Of a DNA stretch of 64,000 nt, positions 48,375 to 57,119 are shown one piece after another. Position numbers and translations under genes: made by a program. This DNA comes from Salinicoccus sp. Bachu38 (GTDB lineage Bacteria; Bacillota; Bacilli; Staphylococcales; Salinicoccaceae). Numbering within the stretch: position 1 is the first letter of the stretch; each line of letters begins with the position of its first letter. Under the pieces are notes generated by a model. The model worked only from the letters and a program-made list of their open reading frames with translations. It ran no database searches and was not told the origin of the DNA. The DNA is taken from assembly GCF_038561955.2 (NCBI RefSeq), contig NZ_CP138333.2:620001-684000 (forward strand), given 5' to 3'.

Positions 48375-51031
48375 ATTTTTTCCATCACTGCTTCATAGAT
48401 GCGTTTGCGGTTGTTGTGATCCTGGTATTCGAATATGCTGGACAGGTCGCCCGCCCCCGGCTGGAAGCCGTTCCGGATATGGATTTCGATGGCGTCGACC
48501 AAGTCCTCCTCGGTCTTCGCCATGTCACCGATGAATGTCTGATATAGGGGGCGCAGCCGGCCCTGCCTGAAGAACTGGCGGACATCGAAGTGGTAGTAGA
48601 TGACCGGCTTGTTCATCAGTGTAAAGTCGAAGCTGACACTGGAGTAGTCCGTGATCAGCAGGGAATGTTCAATCAGCAGATCCTGTACCGTCCGCTCACC
48701 CAGTCGGATGAAGTGGATGTTCTTCCCCTGGTCCAAATATTCCTCATTGAAGTACCGCTGTGCACGGTAGTGGGGGTAGAAGTTCAGATGCACATCATTC
48801 TCCTCAAGCAGCTGGTTGAGCCGCTCGTTATGGATCAGGCTGTGATAGCGGGCGTAATACCTGCTTTTGAGGAAAGCCTCGTCGGTGCTGATCCAATCCC
48901 GCCATGTCGGCATGAGGAGGATGTCCTTAGTCGCATTATGGTGGGGCAGATGGTCGAAACGGGCCAGCCCTGTGACGGCGACTTCCGTTTCTTCATATCC
49001 CATCTTGCGCATGACGACATCATATTTCTCCGCCTCACTGCTGACGATGAACAGGTCGAACGGGAGGTCGTAGTACTTCTTGTCATATTCCACCGGCTTC
49101 CTCCCGAGTACCCCATGCTGCAGGAACACCTTGACCGTATCCTCATAATGGAAGAAGCCCCGTGCCGTCTTGTACGGCAGCAGATTCTCAAGGTCATGGG
49201 TACCGAGGAGGACACCTGCCCTGAAGGCAAGATCGAAATGACGCTTCGACCCGAATGCGAGCACATTCTCCACATCTTTAATCTTCGCATAGTCCCCGGC
49301 GGTCTCCTCGATGACATAGTATGCCTCGATATTCGTATTTTCCTTCAGCCATGTAAACAGGGCATAGCCATTATCCTGGGCTGTGTCGTACCGTTCGCCG
49401 AGCAGCCAGATGTTCATATCCTTGTGGCTTGTATCTTCCGGTATATCGACGGAAGCGGGGATCATGAAGCTCTCGACCTTCAGGTTGTTGTAGGGCGTCG
49501 TCGTAATCAGGTGGTGATGGATATTTCCTGCTTCGTCGACCACTTCATGAATGTCGTAGAAATTATCCTTCCTGTAGTCGGAATGCCCATATTTGATCTT
49601 CTCCCGTCGCAGCACTTCACCGCTCGAGTGGACGATTTCGATGAATACATCGATGATCGTCTTGTCCTTGCTCTTGATGTCGATGAGGTCCACCGTCTTG
49701 AGATCCACGGTGAATTCACTGCTGATTTCGATACGTGTAAAGTCCTCGGAATACCGGTCGACGAAGGTCATATAGGGTGTGCTGTCGATGAAGGCATCGT
49801 CCCCACCAATATATCCTTCGAAGCTGAAGTCATTGATCTTAGTCACCTGGCGACGCAATCGGCGTCTCGTAACCTTGAAGCCGAGCAGGCCATCCCTGCG
49901 CCGATAGAACCATATTTTGAACTTTTCATGATGGAAGGGTACCCACAGCCGCTCGTTGAAGCCGAATGTCTCAAGGTCCGCGATGTCGGGTTGCAGACGG
50001 ACCGGTTCTGATCCGGCAGTTTCAAGCATGAACCGTTTCCGCGATATGTTATTGATCAGTGGAGAGAGCGGCACACTGACGTCCACGCTGTCCCCCGTCT
50101 GTTGCTCCGGAATCGGAATGCGGAATGTCTCCTCTGTTGAAGTATCCACGACCAGCAACGCAGCCAGTTCGACGGTTGGATCGATGGAGAAGTGCATCCG
50201 CACGGATTCATCTTCGAGTGTGCTGTGGAACGCAAGCACATCTGTTCTGTGGCTGGTGATTTCCGCAGTCAGCCGGCCATCCTGTGTAGAATATGTGATT
50301 TCATGATTCAATGTATCCATGGAAAACGGCGGACCTGTGTAGCGGACCGGTACCAGTTCAAACTCCTTCAGAAGATATACATCCGGCTGTCCTGTGATCA
50401 CTTCCGAGAAATCCGTGACCCGCAGGATGGAAGCGTCGCCCGATGCATTATCCATTGCCCGGAGTTTGCTCTGGTAGAGGAAGGCAAGTTCATAATCCGT
50501 CAGGTCATCCATGCCTTCGGCAGAGAAATCAAGCTGACTGTAGCGGCTGTCGAGCTTCGTTAGTCCAACCGGCTGATCCGTTTTGAAGCGGTATTCAGGC
50601 AGCAGATTGGCAAGCGACAAGTTACCGCGAATGATGGATACGTTGAAGTATCGATGGTTGGAGAAGAAGGACCGGCGCCGCTCATATGCATCGGTATCCG
50701 GCCGGACGATCAGCCGCTTTCGGCCGAGCATCATTTTTATCGCCGACCGTCCTTCAGTCTGGTCGATGATGGCATACGGAATCTGAATCCTGATGCTGTC
50801 ACCATGAAGGTGGTAGTCCAGCTCATAGAGTGCCTGGTCATTCGTTAATGTAACCTGGAGTCTTTTCTCCAGTCCGACTCGGATGAAGTTTTTGAATGAA
50901 AGATTCACTGTGATATGCTCCTCGTGTACAGTGATATCATGCATCGTCAATTTCTTGATCAGACGTTCCCGTATACGCCTGGGGATGGTTTTTCTGAATG
51001 TTCTTCGCAATTTCTTCTGGAACATCCCCAT
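48356..51031 (-). CDS. Large TagF-type CDP-glycerol/ribitol phosphotransferase
   Basis: An 891-residue protein with AAAGGAGGT upstream. Residues about 30-500 are beta-rich repeats with no recognised enzyme motif (as in large TagF/TarL-like proteins with N-terminal extensions). From about 540 the GT-B catalytic part has NIWLLGERYDTAQDNGYALF, VKVFLQHGVLGRKPVEYD (catalytic His), GLARFDHLP, ILLMPTWRDW and LLITDYSSVSFDFTLMNKPV. It should polymerise or modify teichoic acid at the membrane. The N-terminal basic stretch (FQKKLRRTFRKTIPRRIRERL) may bind the membrane. It ends in the shared palindrome with tagB. Confidence 0.85.
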   Translation of the reverse strand: MGMFQKKLRRTFRKTIPRRIRERLIKKLTMHDITVHEEHITVNLSFKNFIRVGLEKRLQVTLTNDQALYELDYHLHGDSIRIQIPYAIIDQTEGRSAIKMMLGRKRLIVRPDTDAYERRRSFFSNHRYFNVSIIRGNLSLANLLPEYRFKTDQPVGLTKLDSRYSQLDFSAEGMDDLTDYELAFLYQSKLRAMDNASGDASILRVTDFSEVITGQPDVYLLKEFELVPVRYTGPPFSMDTLNHEITYSTQDGRLTAEITSHRTDVLAFHSTLEDESVRMHFSIDPTVELAALLVVDTSTEETFRIPIPEQQTGDSVDVSVPLSPLINNISRKRFMLETAGSEPVRLQPDIADLETFGFNERLWVPFHHEKFKIWFYRRRDGLLGFKVTRRRLRRQVTKINDFSFEGYIGGDDAFIDSTPYMTFVDRYSEDFTRIEISSEFTVDLKTVDLIDIKSKDKTIIDVFIEIVHSSGEVLRREKIKYGHSDYRKDNFYDIHEVVDEAGNIHHHLITTTPYNNLKVESFMIPASVDIPEDTSHKDMNIWLLGERYDTAQDNGYALFTWLKENTNIEAYYVIEETAGDYAKIKDVENVLAFGSKRHFDLAFRAGVLLGTHDLENLLPYKTARGFFHYEDTVKVFLQHGVLGRKPVEYDKKYYDLPFDLFIVSSEAEKYDVVMRKMGYEETEVAVTGLARFDHLPHHNATKDILLMPTWRDWISTDEAFLKSRYYARYHSLIHNERLNQLLEENDVHLNFYPHYRAQRYFNEEYLDQGKNIHFIRLGERTVQDLLIEHSLLITDYSSVSFDFTLMNKPVIYYHFDVRQFFRQGRLRPLYQTFIGDMAKTEEDLVDAIEIHIRNGFQPGAGDLSSIFEYQDHNNRKRIYEAVMEKINTIED

Positions 51032-51173
51032 CAGTCCACCTCCTTTTTAGAATGCTTATTAATATTCTACCCGATTCACCACCATATAGTGTCCGGATTC
51101 ATTTTTACAATCAAGTATAAAGTATATCAGGCGAGATGCTTTTCTTCATTATAATATAAAAGATGCTGAAATA

Positions 51174-51213
51174 TAAAAAGGTTCGATAATACCCGAATGG
51201 AGTATTTCGAACC
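51174..51213 (-). terminator. Orphan terminator-like hairpin upstream of the large TagF-type gene
   Basis: On the minus strand GGTTCGA + AATAC pair with GTATT + TCGAACC (12 bp with a one-base bulge), followed by TTTTTATATTTC. It lies about 143 bases before the TagF-type start and 80 bases beyond another terminator. It may therefore end a short RNA or act as a leader attenuator. Confidence 0.6.
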
Positions 51214-51290
51214 TACTGGTGTTCTTTTAAATTATGTGGTTGAATCTCTTCGGCATGGCAGCGCATCTAATTACGAGAAGAGAGGACATG

Positions 51291-51315
51291 AAAAACGGCT
51301 GAGGATTCCCAGCCT
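51291..51315 (-). terminator. Probable terminator of the HicB-like gene
   Basis: On the minus strand AGGCTG and CAGCC pair around an 8-base loop, followed by GTTTTTC. The hairpin is short and lies 10 bases after the stop. Confidence 0.45.
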
Positions 51316-51324
51316 CACACCCCT

Positions 51325-51561
51325 TTAACGATCGAAATTCTTTGGCAGCGGGACATAATCATCGTTTTCTATCATATTCCTGAACCATATTTCCTTACTT
51401 TTTTTGAGGTCGCGGATCGCCTCTTCCTTCGTATCGCCCAAGCCTTCGATACCGAACAGTTCCTCATGGAATGCAACGTAGTACACCGTCCCGTCAAAAT
51501 CTTTCTCCTCTGCGACAACCACCTCGTAATTGAGGTTCATATGGTCCTCGACTGTCCTCAT
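51325..51561 (-). CDS. HicB-like small protein, orphan
   Basis: A 78-residue protein with AAGGAG 9 bases before ATG. YEVVVAEEKDFDGTVYYVAFHEELFGIEGLGDTKEEAIRDLKK (two strands, turn, helix) is the partial RNase H fold of HicB antitoxins. The usual C-terminal DNA-binding helix-turn-helix is missing: the protein ends soon after NMIENDDYVPLPKNF. No HicA toxin frame lies on either side. It is therefore probably a solitary HicB-fold protein rather than a working toxin-antitoxin pair. Confidence 0.65.
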   Translation of the reverse strand: MRTVEDHMNLNYEVVVAEEKDFDGTVYYVAFHEELFGIEGLGDTKEEAIRDLKKSKEIWFRNMIENDDYVPLPKNFDR

Positions 51562-51819
51562 CCCCCATCACTCCTTGAACACTCCATTTTTAACGACTCG
51601 CCTTGGTCTGGCAGCTTGAAGTATACAGTGCATCTAAGAAGAGCGGTGAAGCATCTCTATCTATGTACGTCTTACCGCGTGTAAATTTATTATATAATGA
51701 TTCACATAAAGTGTAAATAAATACTATTAGCAAAATACTGAATGTTTTCCAAATACTATCCGGCCTTCACAATCCATGAGAGTGTATCTCCATAAATGGG
51801 AAACCTGAGTTCCAAGATA

Positions 51820-51847
51820 CAAAAAAGCCCGAGTCATCGACCCGGAC
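51820..51847 (-). terminator. Terminator of the YtoQ/glycosylase-like transcript
   Basis: On the minus strand GTCCGGGTC and GACTCGGGC pair (9 bp, two G-T) around GAT. Followed by TTTTTTGT. The stem begins inside the stop codon of the upstream gene. Confidence 0.85.
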
Positions 51848-52320
51848 TAGAATCTCACCCCGCACCTCGGGGGGATGGTATCGTTCATCCATTTGTCATG
51901 GAGCAATTCTACATATAGATCGTATGCCGCATTGCCATATATCCGGTCCTCACCGAATACATAGAGTGGGGGAAGCGGCTCATGGCTCCACAGGTCGGCA
52001 TCTAGACGCGACTCGATCAGCTGTTTCAGAGACTCCAGATCTTCCCTGAAGGCTGGACTCCGCTTGCCGCCCCGACGCTGGTGCTCCATATCGCACGCTT
52101 CAAGCAGCCAGAATGTATCCGTGATATACGGGTTTCCTTCATTGTATACATGCTTCACAATCGGGTGATGCTGATACCGTGTATTCGTATCCAGCATTCC
52201 GACCAGGCTCAGGTTGATCCGCAGTATCTGGTAGAGCTCGAGCACTTGCTTGCTCAGACGGCGGTTGTCCAGATACTGGGCACTTGTCTGATGGTCAGGA
52301 CTCACTCTGAAGATCTGCAT
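51847..52320 (-). CDS. Putative pyrimidine dimer DNA glycosylase-like protein
   Basis: A 157-residue protein starting MQIFRVSPDHQTSAQYLDNR, then RLSKQVLELYQILRI, YQHHPIVKHVYNEGNP and HQRRGGKRSPAF. The order (N-terminal polar start, LD..RL.KQ..E..Q.L, HP....W/V) recalls the Pyr_excise/endonuclease V-like group found in phages and bacteria. I am not certain of catalytic residues. The ATG follows the YtoQ stop directly (TAGATG) without a good ribosome site, so translation is probably coupled. It may be a DNA repair or nucleotide-related enzyme. Confidence 0.5.
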   Translation of the reverse strand: MQIFRVSPDHQTSAQYLDNRRLSKQVLELYQILRINLSLVGMLDTNTRYQHHPIVKHVYNEGNPYITDTFWLLEACDMEHQRRGGKRSPAFREDLESLKQLIESRLDADLWSHEPLPPLYVFGEDRIYGNAAYDLYVELLHDKWMNDTIPPRCGVRF

Positions 52321-52761
52321 CTACTCGTAGATGTAGGCGAGGACATCCAGTGCCTGTTCGACCGTTTCCACCGTGATGTTCGCCTTGTTGGACAATTCTT
52401 TAAGCGGATGGATCAGCTCTTCCGGGCGCACGATGATGAGCGGCTTGCCGAGTGTCACGGCAGCGCTCGCATCCATCGCCGTATTCCATTGCTTGTACTT
52501 CTCGCCGAACAGTGCAATCACGACATCCGATTTCTGCATCAGCACCTGTGTGCGGAGGTTGTTCACCGCAGAAGCGGCATTATCCTTGAAGTAGGGTGCA
52601 GGCTGTTCGCCCAGAATATCCTCTCCGATGTTGTCCGAACGCTCGTGATTCGTCTGCGGCCCGACGAAGTTCAAAGGCAGGTCCTTTTCGTCCGCAATCT
52701 GCTTCACGTCCTCGCGCCAGTCATCATGGATCTGCCCTGCCAAATATACTGTAAGTTCCAT
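52321..52761 (-). CDS. YtoQ family protein
   Basis: A 146-residue protein behind AGGAGG. MELTVYLAGQIHDDWREDV, NFVGPQTNHERSDNIGEDIL, VIALFGEKYKQWNTAMDAS and GKPLIIVRPEELIHPLKEL match YtoQ, a family with the nucleoside deoxyribosyltransferase-like fold. The substrate is unknown. No membrane segment is present. It is the first gene of a two-gene transcript with the glycosylase-like gene. That pairing hints at nucleotide or base damage handling, but only by neighbourhood. Confidence 0.85.
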   Translation of the reverse strand: MELTVYLAGQIHDDWREDVKQIADEKDLPLNFVGPQTNHERSDNIGEDILGEQPAPYFKDNAASAVNNLRTQVLMQKSDVVIALFGEKYKQWNTAMDASAAVTLGKPLIIVRPEELIHPLKELSNKANITVETVEQALDVLAYIYE

Positions 52762-52829
52762 AACTCATCCTCCTAAGTTGTGTTACTTTAATGATAGCTG
52801 AAAATGAAAAACTTTCAAATCATCCATAT

Positions 52830-52855
52830 GGAAAGGACACCCGAAGAGGTGTCCT
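52830..52855 (-). terminator. Terminator of the flavodoxin-like gene
   Basis: AGGACACC and GGTGTCCT form a perfect 8-bp stem with a 6-base loop, 6 bases after the stop on the minus strand. Followed by TTCC only, so the U-tract is weak. Confidence 0.65.
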
Positions 52856-52860
52856 AACAG

Positions 52861-53481
52861 TCATTCCATCGTATTGCCTTCTGCCGGAATCGGGTGCTCC
52901 TTGAATATACGGGCCAGATGCATGGTGTTGTAGGCGAGCATCCGTACATGCGACTTCGTGAATTCATTGTCCTGGCCAGCTTCCATATAGGACGGCCCGG
53001 GACCGGCGTCACCGACCCAGTAGGTGTCGACGTTCGGCGGAATGGTGAATCCGTTATGGGCCAGGCTGTATAGGATGCTTTGCGCTGCATGTTTGGCTCC
53101 ATCCTCATTGCCCGTCACGATGGCACCGCCGACCTTGTTGTAGAAGATGGACTGTCCCTTGTCGTTGGTCAGGGAAGCACTGCCGTACAGACGCTCGATG
53201 ATGAGTGTCGCTACGCTGCTCTTCTCACCAAGCCATACCGGCGAACCGATGAGGACGATGTCTGCCGCTTTGACCTTTTCTAAAATCTGCGGGAACTCAT
53301 CGCCTTCGCCCATATCGTCGGCGATGCCGTAGCGGATGTTGTAGTCGGTGAGCCGGATCGATTCCGTCTCCACATCGTGCTCGTGATAGATGTTGAAGAC
53401 CTCACGGGCGAGTGCCTCGGTGTTTGATGCGTCCTCTCCATACTTCAGTGTCGCATTCAGAAATACTGCCTTCAGTTTCAT
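52861..53481 (-). CDS. Flavodoxin-fold NAD(P)H-dependent FMN oxidoreductase
   Basis: A 206-residue protein. The start is the ATG before KLKAVFLNATL behind GGAGGT; the longer frame has no site. N-terminal FMN-phosphate loop VFLNATLKYGEDASNT, then ADIVLIGSPVWLGEKSS and VGGAIVTGNEDGAKHA identify the flavodoxin-like NADPH-dependent FMN reductase group (WrbA/YwqN-like). It is soluble and is likely a quinone or nitro-compound reductase. It is a single gene between terminators, with the physiological substrate unknown. Confidence 0.85.
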   Translation of the reverse strand: MKLKAVFLNATLKYGEDASNTEALAREVFNIYHEHDVETESIRLTDYNIRYGIADDMGEGDEFPQILEKVKAADIVLIGSPVWLGEKSSVATLIIERLYGSASLTNDKGQSIFYNKVGGAIVTGNEDGAKHAAQSILYSLAHNGFTIPPNVDTYWVGDAGPGPSYMEAGQDNEFTKSHVRMLAYNTMHLARIFKEHPIPAEGNTME

Positions 53482-53531
53482 CGTATGACCTCCAATAGCC
53501 GTAATACATATCTCTACCACTGTTGACGTAC

Positions 53532-53562
53532 AAAAAAACCAACAGGGGGAATCCCTGCTGGT
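53532..53562 (-). terminator. Terminator of the YkvI-like gene
   Basis: ACCAGCAGGG and CCCTGTTGGT (one wobble) pair on the minus strand around 5 bases. Followed by seven Ts. It lies 10 bases after the stop. Confidence 0.88.
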
Positions 53563-53571
53563 CTACTATAT

Positions 53572-54642
53572 CTATACGAGTTGCTTTTTTGTAAATTTGT
53601 TCGCCACCCAGCGGATGGTCAGTCCTGCTGCGATGAACAGGCCAATGTATCCGAATATCGGATAGAATATGTTGACCAGATCCACGAATCCTACGAAGCT
53701 CAGTGCATAGCCGAACAGCAGGCCACCTGCAAGCAGTAGCTTATACTTTCCGGAATACGCAACTGTGAACCGTGTCAGGAACGGGTACATCAGTCCGACT
53801 GCCGTATTGTAGATGACCAGCAGCATGACGATGGACAGTCCCAGGCTCAGTGCCGGGTGGATGCCGTCTGCGAGCAGCAGGGTGGGCAGTGCCGCCTCGT
53901 TGGCAGCATTCAGGTTCGCAAGCATGCCGCCGTTGATCAGAAGCATCAGCAGCATGATGATTGCCCCGCCGACCAGTGCGCCACGCCTGGCCGCTTTATG
54001 TTTTGAAGCTTCGGATCCCATGACGGACAGGAAGCTGAATGCGGTCGCGAGTACGAGTCCACTGTAGGTGATTGCGTCCCACCACCAGTGGCCGGATGGT
54101 GTGCGGTCGATCTGTGCATACTGGTTCACTTCACTCATCGGCACAGCCGGATTGAAAACATTGAATGCCGCGATGATGAGTACGAACGCCACCAGGAATG
54201 GTGTCACTGCACCGAGTACTGCAACGATTTTATTGAAGTCGAGCAGCAGGGTGGCGAATACCGCCACCAGCATGATCAGTGATCCGAGCCACGGGGCCAC
54301 ACCGAAGCTTTCGTAGAATGCAGAACCCGCCCCTGCGAGCATGATCACTGCGATGCCATATAGGAAAAAGACAAGGATGTAGTCGATTGCCTTCCCAATC
54401 ATATCTCCAAACATTGTGTTGATCGGTTCCTCGTGGGAATCTGCCTTTAATCGGTAGCCAAGTTTAGCCGCTTGCCGGCCAACAAACATGATGATCAGTG
54501 CCGATAGGAGGATTGCAGCATAGCTCCATGTCCCGTAGTTCGTAAAGAACTGGAGTATTTCCTGGCCAGTGGAAAAACCGGCCCCTACAATAACCCCCGT
54601 GTAGGCAAATCCAATCATCATTGATTCTCGTCGATAACTCAA
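53572..54642 (-). CDS. YkvI family membrane transporter
   Basis: A 356-residue protein with ten or so membrane segments, starting at TTG: GGAGGAG lies 5 bases before it, while the first ATG, seven codons later, has none. FAYTGVIVGAGFSTGQEILQ near the start is the unwound first-helix motif of the LeuT-like (APC superfamily) YkvI group. It probably moves an amino acid or similar small solute with an ion. It is a single gene, divergent from the capsule operon. The substrate is not deducible. Confidence 0.85.
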   Translation of the reverse strand: MSYRRESMMIGFAYTGVIVGAGFSTGQEILQFFTNYGTWSYAAILLSALIIMFVGRQAAKLGYRLKADSHEEPINTMFGDMIGKAIDYILVFFLYGIAVIMLAGAGSAFYESFGVAPWLGSLIMLVAVFATLLLDFNKIVAVLGAVTPFLVAFVLIIAAFNVFNPAVPMSEVNQYAQIDRTPSGHWWWDAITYSGLVLATAFSFLSVMGSEASKHKAARRGALVGGAIIMLLMLLINGGMLANLNAANEAALPTLLLADGIHPALSLGLSIVMLLVIYNTAVGLMYPFLTRFTVAYSGKYKLLLAGGLLFGYALSFVGFVDLVNIFYPIFGYIGLFIAAGLTIRWVANKFTKKQLV

Positions 54643-54791
54643 AAAATCTCCTCCGTATTTGATTTTTGACTTTAGTTATATAGACGCTACTCTGAAATTT
54701 AAACAATATTTTGATAATTAAACAAGAAATAGTGAAATATTTCTCATATTATAGCGATTCAACACTTTATATCAAAATGTTGTAAAATAAC

Positions 54792-54845
54792 GCTTTCATC
54801 TGATAAATTTAGAAAATATATGCAAAAAGAAGCTTTAATCTGATA
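54792..54845 (+). repeat. Direct repeat pair upstream of the capsule operon
   Basis: GCTTTCATCTGATA (54792-54805) and GCTTTAATCTGATA (54832-54845) differ by one base and are exactly 40 bases apart, about four helical turns. The second overlaps a possible -10 (TATAGT, 54844-54849), 52 bases before capA. This would be a fitting binding-site pair for a regulator of capsule expression. Confidence 0.5.
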
Positions 54846-54900
54846 TAGTAATAAATTGTAAACATACATAGCATATATACATATAATTTTGGAGGCCAAC

Positions 54901-55578
54901 ATGGAAGAAACATTGAATCTGGAAGACATTCTGGAAGTCATAAAGAAAAATTTGGCGATGATTATCGTCCTTGTACTACTCTTCGGTTCAATCTCTGCAT
55001 TCGCAACCGCATTTCTAATGACCCCGCAATATGAAGCCAATACGCAAATTCTCGTCAGCCAGTCACAGGATGCTGAAAACTCGGTCAACAACCAGGATAT
55101 TCAAGCAAGTCTTCAACTGATCAATACATACAGGGATATCATAAAGAGTCCCACAGTGTTGGATGATGTCGTAAACAATCTGAACTTGGAACAGACAACA
55201 AGTGCATTGGCTGAACAGATTACCGTCAATAACCAAGACCAGTCGCAGGTCGTAACGGTGACGGTCGTCAATGAAAACCCTGAGGACGCAGAAATCATCG
55301 CCAATGAAATCGCAAATGTGTTCCAGGAGAGGGTCATGGAAGTGATGAATGTCGATAACGTCTCCATTCTGGCACCGGCAAATGTCGGTGAAGATCCATC
55401 ACCTGTATCTCCACAGCCGCTCATTAACATAGCAATTGGTATCATTCTTGGTGGACTGCTTGGACTCGGAATTGCGTTCCTGCGTGCGTTTATGGATAAG
55501 CGTGTCACGACAGAAGAAGAAATGCAGAAGCAACTTGATTTGCCAGTTCTTGGTACGATTGCGAAATTCGAAAAGTAG
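54901..55578 (+). CDS. capA: CapA: capsule chain-length/tyrosine kinase activator
   Basis: A 225-residue membrane protein. The start is the ATG behind GGAGG. Two membrane segments (about 19-41 and 173-193) enclose an outer domain. EDILEVIKKNLAMIIVLVLL at the front and the proline-rich PSPVSPQPLINIAIGIILGG before the second span are the Wzz/CapA signature. The short cytoplasmic tail (DKRVTTEEEMQKQLDLPVLG) activates CapB. It sets polymer length and anchors the assembly complex. It is the first gene of the operon capABCDEFG. Confidence 0.93.
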   Translation: MEETLNLEDILEVIKKNLAMIIVLVLLFGSISAFATAFLMTPQYEANTQILVSQSQDAENSVNNQDIQASLQLINTYRDIIKSPTVLDDVVNNLNLEQTTSALAEQITVNNQDQSQVVTVTVVNENPEDAEIIANEIANVFQERVMEVMNVDNVSILAPANVGEDPSPVSPQPLINIAIGIILGGLLGLGIAFLRAFMDKRVTTEEEMQKQLDLPVLGTIAKFEK

Positions 55579-55593
55579 GAAGGAAACTGAATC

Positions 55594-56301
55594 ATGTTTG
55601 GTAAAAAGAAAACACACACATATGTATCAGGCCCCAGGCAACTCATCGTTGAAAAACAGCCGAAATCTCCAGTTAGTGAACAGTTCCGTACAATCAGAAC
55701 AAATATCATGTACTCCAACATAGATACCGAAATCAAGACGGTAGTTTTCACATCTGCTACTCCAGGGGCAGGCAAGTCAACGACGGCGGCCAACGTTGCG
55801 GTTGCTTACGCGCAATCCGGCAAACGTACTGTACTGATTGATGCCGATCTGCGCCGCCCAACGATGCATTATACATTTGAGATGACGAACCAGCGTGGGA
55901 TGTCTACAGCCATCGTCAACGATGTCCCTGTAGAAAATATCGTGAGGGAGACACAAATTGAGAATCTTGACCTTGTAACATCTGGACCAATCCCGCCGAA
56001 CCCTTCAGAATTGCTTTCTTCAAAGAAGATGGCGCATCTACTGAAGACGTTCTCCATGCATTACGATATGGTCATCATCGATACGCCACCACTACTTGCA
56101 GTGACAGATGCCCAGGTGATGAGCAAGATTACCCATGGCACTGTGCTGGTCACGAATGTGGCAGAAAACAACAGGGAAAGGCTCCAGGAGGCAAAAAAGC
56201 TGCTCGAGAAGGCAGATGCCAATATCCTGGGTGTAGTTATGAACAACAAGAAGATGGATACGAAGAAGGATGATTACTACTATTACTACGGGAGCGAATA
56301 G
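55594..56301 (+). CDS. capB: CapB: capsule tyrosine kinase (BY-kinase)
   Basis: A 235-residue ATPase/kinase. KSPVSEQFRTIRTNIMYSN activation segment, Walker A SATPGAGKSTTAANVAVAY, Walker A' RTVLIDADLRRPTMHYTF and Walker B DMVIIDTPPLLAVTD. The tail ends DDYYYYYGSE, the tyrosine cluster that is autophosphorylated between subunits. It works as a ring with CapA at the inner membrane face and is reset by CapC. It is 15 bases after capA and 2 bases before capC. Confidence 0.95.
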   Translation: MFGKKKTHTYVSGPRQLIVEKQPKSPVSEQFRTIRTNIMYSNIDTEIKTVVFTSATPGAGKSTTAANVAVAYAQSGKRTVLIDADLRRPTMHYTFEMTNQRGMSTAIVNDVPVENIVRETQIENLDLVTSGPIPPNPSELLSSKKMAHLLKTFSMHYDMVIIDTPPLLAVTDAQVMSKITHGTVLVTNVAENNRERLQEAKKLLEKADANILGVVMNNKKMDTKKDDYYYYYGSE

Positions 56302-56303
56302 CG

Positions 56304-57098
56304 ATGATTGATATTCATAACCATGTACTTGTCGGAGCAGACGACGGACCACAAACAGAAGAGGAAGCAGTATTGCTTCTCCAGCAGGCAATCGACAATG
56401 GAATAACGGATATCATTGCGACCCCCCATCATTACAGTGGGGACTTTGTTAACCCAAGAAGTAAGATTTTAGAAAAAATAGACACACTCAACCAGATCAT
56501 TTCACAACATCAATTGGACATCAACGTACATCCCGGTCAAGAAATCAGAGTGAATGGGAGCTTCGTCGAAGAGTTGAAGTCCGGTGTAAGCATCCCACTC
56601 AACCAATCGCAATATGTGCTGGTTGAGTTTTCTTTTAATGATATACCAAATTATGTTGACCCTTTATTATATGAGCTACAGATGAGTGGCTACACACCGC
56701 TCATTGCACATCCGGAACGGTGTAAACCAATCATCAAGTATCCAGACAAGCTGCATGAATACATTGAAAAAGGTGCAGTGGCTCAGGTGACTGCAGGTTC
56801 GGTTGTTGGAGAACTGGGTCAAAACCTCAAAGAGACGAGCCTTAAAATGATTGAAGCGCATCTCGTTCATATCATTGCCAGTGATGCCCACCATGCAGAA
56901 CTGCGACCATTCATGTTGAAAGAAGCTTATGACATGGTTGAGAAAGAACTCGGATCCATTTATATAGATGACCTGAAGTATAATGCAGAAGCGGTTCTTC
57001 TTGGTAAAGAAGTGAAAGTGAAGCGGCCTTCCAAGATAGAAACGCACTATAAAAGCAAGAAGAAAAGAAAAAAGAAGAGATTCTTAGGGATATTTTAA
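56304..57098 (+). CDS. capC: CapC: PHP-type tyrosine phosphatase
   Basis: A 264-residue manganese-dependent phosphatase of the PHP family. MIDIHNHVLVGADDGP (metal-binding His-x-His), ATPHHYSGDFVNPR, HPGQEIRVNG, PLIAHPERCKPI and IIASDAHHAELRP provide the expected metal ligands. It removes phosphate from the CapB tyrosine cluster (YwqE/CpsB type). A very basic C-terminus (KSKKKRKKKRFLGIF) may hold it near the membrane. It lies between capB and capD. Confidence 0.95.
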   Translation: MIDIHNHVLVGADDGPQTEEEAVLLLQQAIDNGITDIIATPHHYSGDFVNPRSKILEKIDTLNQIISQHQLDINVHPGQEIRVNGSFVEELKSGVSIPLNQSQYVLVEFSFNDIPNYVDPLLYELQMSGYTPLIAHPERCKPIIKYPDKLHEYIEKGAVAQVTAGSVVGELGQNLKETSLKMIEAHLVHIIASDAHHAELRPFMLKEAYDMVEKELGSIYIDDLKYNAEAVLLGKEVKVKRPSKIETHYKSKKKRKKKRFLGIF

Positions 57099-57119
57099 TA
57101 GAAAGAAGCGTGTTGACTT

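Noticed and set aside
48590-50011. 473-codon plus-strand frame
   Set aside because: Antisense shadow of the large TagF-type gene, with no start signal and no family features.
51325-51561. HicAB toxin-antitoxin system
   Set aside because: Only a HicB-like protein is present. No HicA-sized frame with a conserved His lies on either side.
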